Source of the DNA: CAYQJL01 sp964612295
Lineage (GTDB): Bacteria > Eisenbacteria > RBG-16-71-46 > CAIMUX01 > WJJG01
Assembly (NCBI GenBank): GCA_964612295.1
Contig: CAZTDY010000016.1
Location: forward strand, 1-64,000
Direction of reading: 5' to 3'
DNA length: 64,000 bases
Under the pieces are notes generated by a model. That model had not been told where the DNA came from, made no database searches, and saw nothing but the letters and a program-made list of their open reading frames with translations. Each line of letters opens with the position of its first letter. The first letter of the stretch is position 1. Below, piece after piece: positions 34,423-43,222 of this stretch. Both the position numbers and the translations under genes were made by a program.

Positions 34423-35994
34423 TCACGAGCGGCTGCGGCGCCACAGCCAGACGCCCAAGCCAGCAGCCACCAGCAGCAGGGGAAGCGCGAACTGCACGAG
34501 GTAGAGCAGCCACCGGAGGTCCGCACGCCCGATGCGCAACGGATCCCCCTGGGCCCGTGAACGGTTTCCCAGATCGATGAAATGCTCCTTGCGCGTCAAC
34601 CAGTCCACCGCGTTCAGCGCCAGGGCGCGATTGGACCCCAGCCCCAGATACCGGTTCGTGATCATCGACGCGTCGCCGACGGCAACAATCCGGGCGTTGG
34701 GCACGATCGGCGGCAATCCAGCGTCATCCGGCTCGGAAGACCAGTCCTCGCCGACCGCGGTCTGCCATTCGAGGACGATGGCGGTGGTCTGAATCCCCTC
34801 ACTCAGCGGCGCCCCCGGATCATCCGCGATGGCCGGCACAACCTGTGCACTCGACGCAGACTTGATGAGCGGCAGGATGTCGAACTCGATCGGGTGCGGA
34901 CTCACCACCTCCATGGTGCGAACCTCCGGGCCAACCACGAAGGTCTCCCGCAAGTCCGCTCCAATCGTGTGCGAGGGATTGACCGCCAGGGCCGGGGCCC
35001 ACTCGCCGAGCTCGAGCCTGCGGGTGATTGGCCCCGTGTCGCGCAGCACGCCGGGCAGGAGGCGGATGCTGTGCATTTCGAGGTAGGACTCCAGCCCACA
35101 CGAATCGCCCGGCTCGAGCCACAAGCCGAGTCCACCCCCCCGCTGTTCGATAAAGTCGCGCAAGGAAGCGACCTCGTTTGGGAAGAGGGGTTGCCGCGGA
35201 TGCACCAGGAGCACGGCATCGAGGCCCGGCGGAACCTCCCCCACCGAAAGCAGATTGAGTTCATGGGATTCGATGTTGGCTCGCCGAAGCTGATCAATGA
35301 GCGCGGTGATCCCTTGATCCCCGCCGGTCGAGGGTGCCGGTTCGCCGTGCCCGACCAGGAAGCCCACCCGCCGCGAACGGCCCTCGAGCACCCGAAGGAT
35401 CCCCTGGGTGATCGCCTCCTCGGTCAGGTCGTGAACCTGCGTTCGGGCCCCGCCGTGCGTCACCACGATGAGGTCTCCCCGCAACACTCCGATTTCGCGG
35501 GCGCGCTCGGGCCGGCGGTCCGGATCCTGGAGGCTGATCTGCAGGCTCGGCGAGGTCTCCCGGTACAGCGACAGATAACGATTGGCCAGCTCCCAGGAGG
35601 GCGAGTTCTCAACGTAGAACGCATCGAGGTGAATCGGGCCAGGAGCCGCCTCGAGGGCGGCCCTCGATTGGGGGGCGAGCGAGTTCAGTCGCTCTTCGGT
35701 GAGATCGACAAAGGGCAGCCAGCGCCCGGCCCCGACCGCTCCGAGCGCGAAGACTAAGGCGATCAGGAGCAGGCTCGTCGTGGGACCCGGCTCCGCGTGC
35801 GTGCGAACCTGCAGGAGAAGGAAACGGATGTCACCGGCATGGCGAATGAAGAAGAGCACCAGGAGCAGAATCCCGCTGGCCATCGCCAGCCTGGGGAGGT
35901 AGCCCTCGGTCTCGATCGATGTCCAGGCAGCGCCCAGCAGGAGGAGCAGCAGGCCCGTGAGAAAGAGAGGCAGGGGTGTTGTCCGGCGCGCCAT
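34423..35994 (-). CDS. GldG-like ABC-associated membrane protein
   Basis: A 523-residue protein with two N-terminal and one further membrane helix (about 8-45 and 75-95), a large periplasmic region and a C-terminal helix (about 498-518). NSLAPQSRAALEAAPGPIHLDAFY and VGFLVGHGEPAPSTGGDQGI belong to the GldG/DUF4350-like substrate-handling fold shared with ABC-associated proteins of gliding and intraflagellar-like systems. It starts 4 bp after the permease stop. In Bacteroidetes GldG joins GldA and GldF for gliding; here the cassette may serve envelope export instead. Confidence 0.82.
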   Translation of the reverse strand: MARRTTPLPLFLTGLLLLLLGAAWTSIETEGYLPRLAMASGILLLVLFFIRHAGDIRFLLLQVRTHAEPGPTTSLLLIALVFALGAVGAGRWLPFVDLTEERLNSLAPQSRAALEAAPGPIHLDAFYVENSPSWELANRYLSLYRETSPSLQISLQDPDRRPERAREIGVLRGDLIVVTHGGARTQVHDLTEEAITQGILRVLEGRSRRVGFLVGHGEPAPSTGGDQGITALIDQLRRANIESHELNLLSVGEVPPGLDAVLLVHPRQPLFPNEVASLRDFIEQRGGGLGLWLEPGDSCGLESYLEMHSIRLLPGVLRDTGPITRRLELGEWAPALAVNPSHTIGADLRETFVVGPEVRTMEVVSPHPIEFDILPLIKSASSAQVVPAIADDPGAPLSEGIQTTAIVLEWQTAVGEDWSSEPDDAGLPPIVPNARIVAVGDASMITNRYLGLGSNRALALNAVDWLTRKEHFIDLGNRSRAQGDPLRIGRADLRWLLYLVQFALPLLLVAAGLGVWLWRRSRS

Positions 35995-35998
35995 CGAA

Positions 35999-36796
35999 TC
36001 AGCCTCTCCACTTCAGAAGGTCGACACCGCGCAGCGTCAGAGCCAGGAAGAGGCTGAGCACCGCGCCGAAGAACAGTCCGCTTCGCAAGGTCAGGACCCC
36101 CCGGCCGAAGTCCTCGAACTGCGAGAGCGGCGAGATACCGCTGAGCAGGGTCTGCAGCGTTCCTTCTCCACCCCTCGCGATCTGGCCGGCCATGACGAGC
36201 ACCAAGAAGAGGCCCAGGGTGAGGACGGCAGCCTCGACCTGCCCCATGCTCAGGGACGAAACGAACAACCCGATCGCGACGAGGGACGCGGCGAGAAGCA
36301 CGAGTCCGGCCAGCCCCCCCAGCATCGGGGTCAGATGCGCATTGGTGACGAGGGCCACGACCCCCAGATGGATCACGCTGATGCCGAGAAGCAGGCAGGC
36401 GAACCCAAAGACCCCCAGGAATTTTCCGGCCACGATCTGCCAGGCGCTCACTGGATAGGAGACCAGCAGCTCGAGGCTGCGGGAGCGTTTCTCCTCGGCA
36501 AATGCGCGCATGGTGAGAAAGGGCACGACGAAGAGAATGAGGGCGGAGACGTTGAGCAGGTAGGGCGTCACCACGGCCATCTGGGCGCTCACCATCGGCT
36601 TCCCTGCGCTGGCCAGGTGGGCCTGCTGCGCAATGCGCATCAGCTGATCGCTGAACAAATAGAGCAGCGTGATCAGCACGATCCCGCTCACCAGCGCATA
36701 GACCGCCAGAAGGGCGTAGCCGAGCGGCATTCGCAGGAAACCGCGGATCTCGCGACCGGCCACGACCAGGCATCTGTCAAACGAGGCTTCGGACAC
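35999..36796 (-). CDS. ABC-2 type permease, GldF-like
   Basis: A 265-residue permease with six membrane segments: the opening VAGREIRGFLRMPLGYALLAVY is the typical cytoplasmic helix plus first span of ABC-2 permeases, and FLTMRAFAEEKRSRSLELLVSYPVS is the conserved coupling loop. The GTG at 36796 is preferred because AGGAGGGGG precedes it and because it lies 11 bp past the ATPase stop; the frame extends upstream inside the ATPase gene. It forms a transporter with the neighbouring ATPase and the GldG-like subunit. Confidence 0.84.
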   Translation of the reverse strand: MSEASFDRCLVVAGREIRGFLRMPLGYALLAVYALVSGIVLITLLYLFSDQLMRIAQQAHLASAGKPMVSAQMAVVTPYLLNVSALILFVVPFLTMRAFAEEKRSRSLELLVSYPVSAWQIVAGKFLGVFGFACLLLGISVIHLGVVALVTNAHLTPMLGGLAGLVLLAASLVAIGLFVSSLSMGQVEAAVLTLGLFLVLVMAGQIARGGEGTLQTLLSGISPLSQFEDFGRGVLTLRSGLFFGAVLSLFLALTLRGVDLLKWRG

Positions 36797-36807
36797 GCCG
36801 CCCCCTC

Positions 36808-37839
36808 CTACTCGGACTCGCTCCCCTCTTCGATCGTTAGACGACGAAAGGCGAGTTCCAACGCGCTCAATCCGGAATTCCACTCGAGAATCTCGTAGTC
36901 CCGCTCCAGGAAGCGGGCGGTCAGCGCCCTTCGGCCGGCACGGTCCACCTGACCCTCCAGGCGCCAGATCGCCTGGTTCCCATCGCCCTCCTCCCGGGTG
37001 GCGGAAAGATCCTCGAATCCGGGGTCCGGTCCCTCGCCTACCGGTCCGGCGTCATCCGAGGCCGGCCCCCGAACGGTAATCTGCGTGGCCACGGCCTCCT
37101 CACCGGCTCCCGCCAGGCCTTGCGGGGTGCCCGCTGCAACCAGCCGGCCCTTGCTGATGATGATGATCCGATCGCAGAGCATCAACGCCTCGGCCAGGAT
37201 ATGGGTCGACAGGAGGATCCCCTTGCTCTGTCGCCACGACCGGAGAAGCCGGCGCAACTCGGCGATCTGATTCGGGTCGAGCCCCGTCGTCGGCTCGTCG
37301 AGGATCAGGAGATCGGGATCGGCCAGGAGGCACTGGGCCAGCCCCACCCGCTGGCGGAATCCGCGGGAGAGCTGCCCCGTTGGGCGTCGCCACACAGTGG
37401 TCAGGTCGAGGAGATTCTGCACGCGCGCGAGAGCCGCCTCACCCCGGGCCCCCTTCAGCCCCTTGAGGCGGGCGCTCATGTCCAGGTACTCGCGCACGGT
37501 CATTTCGGAGTAGAGGGGGACGTTTTCAGGCAGGTAGCCCAATCGATCCTTCAGACGTGGGCCCTGGGTGAAGATGTCGCCGCCACAGAGGTCCACCTGG
37601 CCGGCGCTGGGCACCAGGTAGCCCACGAGCATACGCATGGCCGTGGTCTTGCCGGCACCGTTGGGTCCCAGCAGGCCGACGATCTCGCCGCGCCTGACCT
37701 CGAAGCTGAAGTCACGCACGGCCCTCACGGGCCCAAAGTCCTTGCCCAGCTCCCGGGCCTGGAGCAGGACCTCCCCCGAAGGGTCCGCAGAGGTTCGCGG
37801 AGTGTCATCCCGGTCGGCTGTCTCAGTTTTGGGGCTCAT
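36808..37839 (-). CDS. ABC transporter ATP-binding protein, GldA-like
   Basis: A 343-residue ATPase with Walker A GPNGAGKTT at about 58-66, the Q-loop LPENVPLYSEMT, signature LSRGFRQRVGLAQ near 150, Walker B LLILDEPTTGLDP near 172 and switch His in STHILAE. A C-terminal extension of about 90 residues with EEAVATQITVRGPA and a further beta-alpha part follows, as in GldA/CcmA-type subunits. The ATG at 37839 has GGGAGG close upstream; an ATG at 37872 is possible but has no site. It heads the four-gene cassette with the permease, GldG-like and DUF4340 genes. Substrate unknown. Confidence 0.88.
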   Translation of the reverse strand: MSPKTETADRDDTPRTSADPSGEVLLQARELGKDFGPVRAVRDFSFEVRRGEIVGLLGPNGAGKTTAMRMLVGYLVPSAGQVDLCGGDIFTQGPRLKDRLGYLPENVPLYSEMTVREYLDMSARLKGLKGARGEAALARVQNLLDLTTVWRRPTGQLSRGFRQRVGLAQCLLADPDLLILDEPTTGLDPNQIAELRRLLRSWRQSKGILLSTHILAEALMLCDRIIIISKGRLVAAGTPQGLAGAGEEAVATQITVRGPASDDAGPVGEGPDPGFEDLSATREEGDGNQAIWRLEGQVDRAGRRALTARFLERDYEILEWNSGLSALELAFRRLTIEEGSESE

Positions 37840-38097
37840 CGCCCTCCCCTGACTCGTCCCAGAATCCGTCATGACCGGCCCGGCGGATGCCGATCGGGCT
37901 GCGTAAGGCCCCAGTCTAGGAGAGCCGCGGGAGGGCGGCAAGGGCGCAAAGCAGTCCTCTCGCGAGCACCGCCGGCGTTGACTTGACCTGTCAGGCTGTG
38001 AAAAACTCGCCTGGTTTGTTCCCAAGAAGTCGATAGGACGAGTCAGACCGAACCAGAACGAGCCTGGCGCCTGTGTCGCCAGCCAAAGGAGAAGAGG

Positions 38098-39561
38098 ATG
38101 TCCGACAACGGCATCACCCCCCGGGAGAAAGATTTCTCGCAGTGGTACCTCGATATCGTCCAGCGCGCAGAGCTGGCCGACTACTCACCGGTGCGGGGCT
38201 GCATGGTGATCCGCCCGAACGGCTACGCCATCTGGGAGAAGATGCAGGCCGCCTTGGACGCGATGATCAAGGAGACGGGGCACCTGAACGCCTACTTCCC
38301 GCTCTTCATTCCCGAGAGCTTCCTCAAGAAGGAGGCGGAGCATGTGGAAGGGTTCGCTCCGGAGTGTGCCGTGGTGACCCAGGGCGGCGGCAGCAAGCTC
38401 GAGGAGCCGCTGATGGTGCGGCCGACCTCCGAGACGATCATGTACCACATGTACGCGAAGTGGATCAAGAGCTACCGGGACCTCCCGCTTCTGCTCAACC
38501 AGTGGGCCAACGTCGTGCGCTGGGAAATGCGCACGCGGCTCTTCCTCCGGACGACCGAGTTCCTTTGGCAGGAAGGTCACACGGCGCACGCGACGGCGGA
38601 AGAGGCCGAGGAAGAAACGCGGAAGATGCTGCTGGTCTACCAGCGCTTCGCTCAGGAGCACATCGCGGTGCCGGTCTACATCGGACAGAAGACCGAGGCC
38701 GAGAAGTTCAAAGGCGCCCTGCGCACCTACTGCATCGAAGCGATGATGCAGGATGGCAAGGCTCTCCAGGCGGGCACCTCGCACAACCTCGGCCAGAACT
38801 TCTCGAAACCGTTCGAGGTGAAGTTCCAGGATGAAAACCAGGAATGGCAACACTGCTGGCAAACCTCCTGGGGTGTTTCGACGCGCCTGGTCGGGGCCCT
38901 CATCATGGCCCACTCCGACGACAACGGCCTGGTGACCCCTCCCCGCCTGGCGCCGGTGGAGGCGGTCATCGTTCCCATCTGGCGAAAGGACGAGGAGAAG
39001 GAAGCGGTCTTCGCTTTCATCAAAGAGGTCAAAGAGCACTTGGATGGCCAGGTGCGCTTCCATGTCGATGATCGGGACCACTTCAAACCGGGTTGGAAGT
39101 ACGCCGAGTGGGAGCTCAAGGGCGTGCCGCTGCGCATCGAGGTCGGTCCGCGTGACGTCGAGAAACGTGGCGCGATGCTCGTGCGGCGCGATAACCGGGC
39201 CAAGCAGCCCGTGTCGCTCGATGCTCTCGTCGAGGCCGTGAAGACCACGCTCGAACAGATCCAGCAGGACCTTTTCCAGCGGGCGCTCGACTTCCGGGCC
39301 GCTCACGAGAAGACGATCGACGACTACGCGGAGTTCAAGCAGAGCCTGGATGAAGATCCCGGCTTCGTGTGGGCTCACTGGTGCGGCAGTCCCGATTGCG
39401 AGGCCAGCGTTTCAAACGAAACCAAGGCCACGATCCGGCTCATGCCGTTCGATGAAGATACGGGCATCGCCACGATCGGCGCCCCGCCGAAAGAGGACGG
39501 CAAGTGTCTCTACTGCGCGGCTGCATCCGGACGCCGGGTGCTGTGGGGCAAGTCGTACTAG
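38098..39561 (+). CDS. proS: Prolyl-tRNA synthetase, archaeal/eukaryotic type
   Basis: A 487-residue class II synthetase. The length and lack of the bacterial editing insertion place it in the ProS type 3 group: DFSQWYLDIVQRAELADYSPVRGCMVIRP opens the domain, motif 2 is WANVVRWEMRTRLFLRTTEFLWQEGH at about 138-163, and motif 3 lies at TSWGVSTRLVGALIMAHSDDNGL near 258-280. The C-terminal zinc-like domain carries WCGSPDC and CLYC cysteines (about 425-475). It charges tRNA(Pro). AAAGGAG precedes the ATG. A strong terminator follows the stop. The gene is divergent from the ABC ATPase. Confidence 0.95.
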   Translation: MSDNGITPREKDFSQWYLDIVQRAELADYSPVRGCMVIRPNGYAIWEKMQAALDAMIKETGHLNAYFPLFIPESFLKKEAEHVEGFAPECAVVTQGGGSKLEEPLMVRPTSETIMYHMYAKWIKSYRDLPLLLNQWANVVRWEMRTRLFLRTTEFLWQEGHTAHATAEEAEEETRKMLLVYQRFAQEHIAVPVYIGQKTEAEKFKGALRTYCIEAMMQDGKALQAGTSHNLGQNFSKPFEVKFQDENQEWQHCWQTSWGVSTRLVGALIMAHSDDNGLVTPPRLAPVEAVIVPIWRKDEEKEAVFAFIKEVKEHLDGQVRFHVDDRDHFKPGWKYAEWELKGVPLRIEVGPRDVEKRGAMLVRRDNRAKQPVSLDALVEAVKTTLEQIQQDLFQRALDFRAAHEKTIDDYAEFKQSLDEDPGFVWAHWCGSPDCEASVSNETKATIRLMPFDEDTGIATIGAPPKEDGKCLYCAAASGRRVLWGKSY

Positions 39562-39579
39562 TCTAGAGTGTTACCCAAC

Positions 39580-39612
39580 AAAGCCGGCTCGACCTCGGGC
39601 CGGCTTTCTTTT
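39580..39612 (+). terminator. Intrinsic terminator after proS
   Basis: AAAGCCGGC and GCCGGCTTT pair across a 10-base loop, followed by CTTTT. This is a well-formed rho-independent terminator 18 bp past the proS stop. Confidence 0.85.
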
Positions 39613-39650
39613 GCCCCTCTTCGATCCGTTTTCGGCCGGGCCGGACGCCC

Positions 39651-39679
39651 GTGACAGTGCTCCTCCCCGCTGACATAAT
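39651..39679 (+). promoter_or_regulatory. Sigma70-like promoter for the large beta-helix gene
   Basis: GTGACA at 39651-39656 and CATAAT at 39674-39679 differ from consensus by one base each and are 17 bp apart. Transcription would begin near 39686, about 40 bp before the best ribosome site. Confidence 0.55.
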
Positions 39680-39702
39680 GAGAGTGATCCACACTGCCGA
39701 CT

Positions 39703-42700
39703 GTGACTCACGCGCGAGGAGGGTGTCATGAGGGTCGCCACGAACCCGGGTCTGCTGGTTCGTTCACCGTTGCGCTGGGACTGCTTTTCTCAATCCCCAT
39801 GACCTCCGACGCGACCGTCTACACGATCAGAGCTGATGGACTCGGGGACTTCGCCACCATCCAGGCCGGGATTGCGGCATCGATGGATGGGGACGTCCTG
39901 CTGCTGCTCGACGGAACGTTCACCGGTCCAGGCAACCGCGACCTCGACTGCTATGGAATCGACCTCACCATTCTATCGCAGAGCGGCGACCCGATGAGCT
40001 GTGTCATCGACTGCGAAGGGACGGCCCAGGAGTTTCATCGCGCCTTCTACATTCACAGCGGCGAGACCTCGGCCTGCACGATTCAGGGAATCGGCTTCTG
40101 CAACGGTTACGAGGACACGGGAGGGGCGATCGCCGTCACGAACGAAAGCCACCCGACCATCCAGGACTGCTTCTTCTACGACAACTACGCGGACTACGGG
40201 GGGGCCGTCTACCTCTCCCAGACCAATAGCAACGTCACCGGCTGCATCTTCTACGGGAACGAGGCCCTGGGGCGCGGTGGCGGGCTCGACGTTCACATGG
40301 GAGCCGTGCCGCGGCTTGTCAACTGCACCTTCTACGGGAACCAGTGCCACTACGGCGCGCATCTCGGAACGCGTCACTCCAGCACGACGGTTGTGGAGAA
40401 CTGCATTCTGGCGTTTGGAATCGACGGGGCGGCTGCCGTCTGTGAACTCGATTCGTACTTCAATTTGGAGTGCTGCGACGTGTACGCCAATGACGGCGGC
40501 GACTTCGTCGATTGCATCTTTCAGTGGTCAGGGGTGTTGGGCAACTTCTCGGCCGATCCGCTCCTCTGCGACCCGGTGACCTGGGACTTCCACATCCAGG
40601 AAGGCTCCCCCTGCGCGGCGTCGATGAATCCCGTCTGCGGACGGATTGGGGCCTGGGAGGAGGGCTGCTTCCTGCCGCCGGTCGGCTACACCGTCTATCC
40701 GGACGGAAGCGGCGACTTCCCCACCATCCAGGATGCGGTCGACGCTGTGGAGACGGGGGAAGCCATTCTTCTCGGGGACGGCGTCTTCACAGGCTCCGGA
40801 AACCGCAACATCGACTTCGGCGGCAAGTCCATTCAGCTGCGGGCGCTCAACGGCGATCCGGAGTTGTGCACCATCGACGTCGAGGGATCTTCCATTGTCA
40901 ATGCGCGGGCTCTCACGATCGCCAACGGGGAAGATGTGACGACGCTGATCCAGGGCATCACCTTCCGCGGTGGCTACATGACTGGTGCTGATACTGCTCA
41001 ATACGGAGGCGCGGTGTGGATCACGGGCGGTGCGACTCCCCGCTTCATCGACTGCCACTTCGAGAGCAATCACGCGATCTTTGGTGGAGCCATCGCCTGT
41101 CAGGATGGCGAGGTCGGTCTCACCTACTGCCTCTTCCATCAAGACGATGCCATCTTGAACGGGGGCGCGCTCGACCTCTCGGGGACCGCTGTGGCCACGG
41201 TCAGCAACGTGACGATCGTCGCGTGTGAGGCGTACTACGGCGCCGGTGTCAGCGTGGCCGATGACGCGCAGGTTCTTATCCAGCGGACGATCATCTCAAG
41301 TTCTCTGGCGGGCGGTGCAGTCACGTGCGACGACAACGGTGATGCGGCCGCCTATTGCAGCAACTTCTACGACAACGAGGGTGGGGATTGGATCGACTGT
41401 CTGGCGATCTGGGAAGGTGCCGGCGGCAATGTGAGCACGAATCCGCTCTTCTGCAACGAGGACGAAGCGGAGTTCAACCTCCTGCCCGGCGCCCCCGGTG
41501 ATCCCCTCTACAACACTGAATGCGGCTTGGTCGGTGGTCTTATGGTCGGCTGCAGCGGAGTGCCTCCGAGCCAACCCTATCTGATCGCAGCCGACGGCAG
41601 CGGAGACTACGAGACGATCCAGGAGGCGATCGACCGGGTGGGCACCGGCGCGACCCTGCAGCTTGCAGACGGAGTCTACACGGGGGAAGGAAACCGTGAC
41701 CTGCAGCTGTCGTGGAAAGAGATCACCATTGAGGCCGTCTCGGGATCCCCAGACGGCTGCGTCATCGAGTGCGCGGGCTCGGAGTTCGAAGAGCATGTCG
41801 GCGTCCGGGTGGGCGAACTCTTCGCCGGGGCTCTCACGCTTCGCAACATCACGGTTCAGAATGCCTATGTGAGTGATCCGGGCGGGGCGATCCGCAGCTT
41901 CGCCTGCCCGGTCACGCTCGAGGGGTGCGCCTTTACGGACAACCATGCCACCTCTGGAGGAGCCGTCGGCGGCGCCACGGCCGACCTTGTCGTTGAGAGC
42001 TGCACCTTCACCGGCAACAGCGCCGAGGACGCGGGCGGAGCCATTCACCTGAGCAGCGCCTCGTCCTTTGCAGCAAACCTTTCGTCATTTTCCACCAATT
42101 CGGGCGTGAATCAGGGAGGAGCCCTGTGCCTGATCGGCAACGTCAGCACGCAGATCGACAGCTCGAACTTCGAAGAGAACATGTGTCTGTGGGGCACCGG
42201 TGGGGCCGTCCATGTCGGCAACGATCTCGATTGCGAGCTGAACTTCTGCACTCTGGTGGCCAACCTGGCTCCCCTGGGCGGAGCGGTCAGCCTCGACTCG
42301 ACCAGTGCCACCCTCACGAATCTGACGATGTCCGAAAACGTCTCAGACCTGGGAGCGGGCCTCTATGTCGTCGAAGGCACCAGCATGATCGAAAACAGCA
42401 TCATCGCTTTCAGCGCGTACGGGAACGCGGTCACCTGCGCGTCCGGCTATGACATTGCCCTCGCCTGTTGTGACCTGTTCGGAAACCCGGGCGGAGACTG
42501 GACCGGCTACATCGAATGGATGGAAGACCAGCTCGGCAACATCTCCGAGGACCCGCTCTTCTGCATGGATCAGGGCGACTATCCCTATGCCCTCACGCTC
42601 GAGTCTCCCTGCGCACCCTATTCGTATCCCAACGAGGAATGCGAGCTGATCGGCGCCTGGGCCGCAGGCTGTGACGACACGGCCATGGCCGGGGCCCTCG

Positions 42701-43002
42701 ATCCCGGTCTCCCGCGGCGGCTCGTGCTGGCTGCAAGCCAGCCGAACCCGTTCTCGGGGATGACCACCATCGGTTTCGCGATTCCAACCGCCATGCACCA
42801 TCAAACGGGGGCTCTCGAGCTCTTCGACGTTCAAGGGCGGAGGATTCGTGAGCTGACCCAGGGTCCCATGGAGGCCGGAATCCACCGGGTTACCTGGGAT
42901 GGACGGGACCAGCGGGGCGAGCCGGTCGGCCAAGGCACGTATTTCTACAGACTTAAGGTGGGCGAGACCTCGCGAACCAAGAAGCTGACCTGCATTCGGT
43001 AG
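39703..43002 (+). CDS. Large modular parallel beta-helix protein with FlgD-like C-terminal domain
   Basis: A frame of 1,099 codons. Three homologous right-handed beta-helix modules (about 38-325, 328-625 and 627-990) each open with a DGSGDY-TIQ-type segment and GD/YTG-GNRDL strands and close with a cap rich in Asn/Gly/Asp ending in a GC-like motif. The last 95 residues are a FlgD-like domain (QPNPFSGMTTIGFAIP, then GTYFYRLKVG), often a sorting tail. The best ribosome site, GAGGAGGG, precedes an ATG at 39728, but that ATG is in another frame: it gives MRVATNPGLLVR then runs to a stop. A single-base shift near 39760 would join it to FTVALGLLFSIP and complete a signal peptide. Either the assembly or the gene has an indel; a start at 39799 lacks a signal. 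Confidence 0.75.
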   Translation: MTHARGGCHEGRHEPGSAGSFTVALGLLFSIPMTSDATVYTIRADGLGDFATIQAGIAASMDGDVLLLLDGTFTGPGNRDLDCYGIDLTILSQSGDPMSCVIDCEGTAQEFHRAFYIHSGETSACTIQGIGFCNGYEDTGGAIAVTNESHPTIQDCFFYDNYADYGGAVYLSQTNSNVTGCIFYGNEALGRGGGLDVHMGAVPRLVNCTFYGNQCHYGAHLGTRHSSTTVVENCILAFGIDGAAAVCELDSYFNLECCDVYANDGGDFVDCIFQWSGVLGNFSADPLLCDPVTWDFHIQEGSPCAASMNPVCGRIGAWEEGCFLPPVGYTVYPDGSGDFPTIQDAVDAVETGEAILLGDGVFTGSGNRNIDFGGKSIQLRALNGDPELCTIDVEGSSIVNARALTIANGEDVTTLIQGITFRGGYMTGADTAQYGGAVWITGGATPRFIDCHFESNHAIFGGAIACQDGEVGLTYCLFHQDDAILNGGALDLSGTAVATVSNVTIVACEAYYGAGVSVADDAQVLIQRTIISSSLAGGAVTCDDNGDAAAYCSNFYDNEGGDWIDCLAIWEGAGGNVSTNPLFCNEDEAEFNLLPGAPGDPLYNTECGLVGGLMVGCSGVPPSQPYLIAADGSGDYETIQEAIDRVGTGATLQLADGVYTGEGNRDLQLSWKEITIEAVSGSPDGCVIECAGSEFEEHVGVRVGELFAGALTLRNITVQNAYVSDPGGAIRSFACPVTLEGCAFTDNHATSGGAVGGATADLVVESCTFTGNSAEDAGGAIHLSSASSFAANLSSFSTNSGVNQGGALCLIGNVSTQIDSSNFEENMCLWGTGGAVHVGNDLDCELNFCTLVANLAPLGGAVSLDSTSATLTNLTMSENVSDLGAGLYVVEGTSMIENSIIAFSAYGNAVTCASGYDIALACCDLFGNPGGDWTGYIEWMEDQLGNISEDPLFCMDQGDYPYALTLESPCAPYSYPNEECELIGAWAAGCDDTAMAGALDPGLPRRLVLAASQPNPFSGMTTIGFAIPTAMHHQTGALELFDVQGRRIRELTQGPMEAGIHRVTWDGRDQRGEPVGQGTYFYRLKVGETSRTKKLTCIR

Positions 43003-43222
43003 GCTTCCCCTCGCCTTCACTGCCCTCTCATGGGTCGCCGGCCGGGCTGCGGATCCGCGAGCACGCCCTCCGTGGCCCCTTTCAACCATGCGGCCCTAAC
43101 TGACCCTATTCTTCTAATTACAAGCGATCGTTCAAGTTACGTCTAGTCTGTGTTACAATTAACTACGCTCTTGATGCCCCTATGGGCAGCATTGGACCGA
43201 CAGCCAGGAAAGGGGGTCCGGA
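43003..43222. other. Spacer between beta-helix genes
   Basis: 220 bp without a gene or clear terminator. It contains the promoter described at 43131-43159. Confidence 0.5.
43131..43159 (+). promoter_or_regulatory. Extended -10 promoter for the second beta-helix gene
   Basis: TACAAT at 43154-43159, preceded by TGT, forms an extended -10 element; TTCAAG at 43131-43136 is a weak -35 at 17 bp. The gene's ATG is 64 bp downstream. Confidence 0.5.

Noticed and set aside
39814..42690. Repeats in the beta-helix gene considered as a CRISPR or tandem DNA repeat
   Set aside because: The similarity is at the protein level, with modules of about 300 codons; no short identical DNA repeats with spacers occur.
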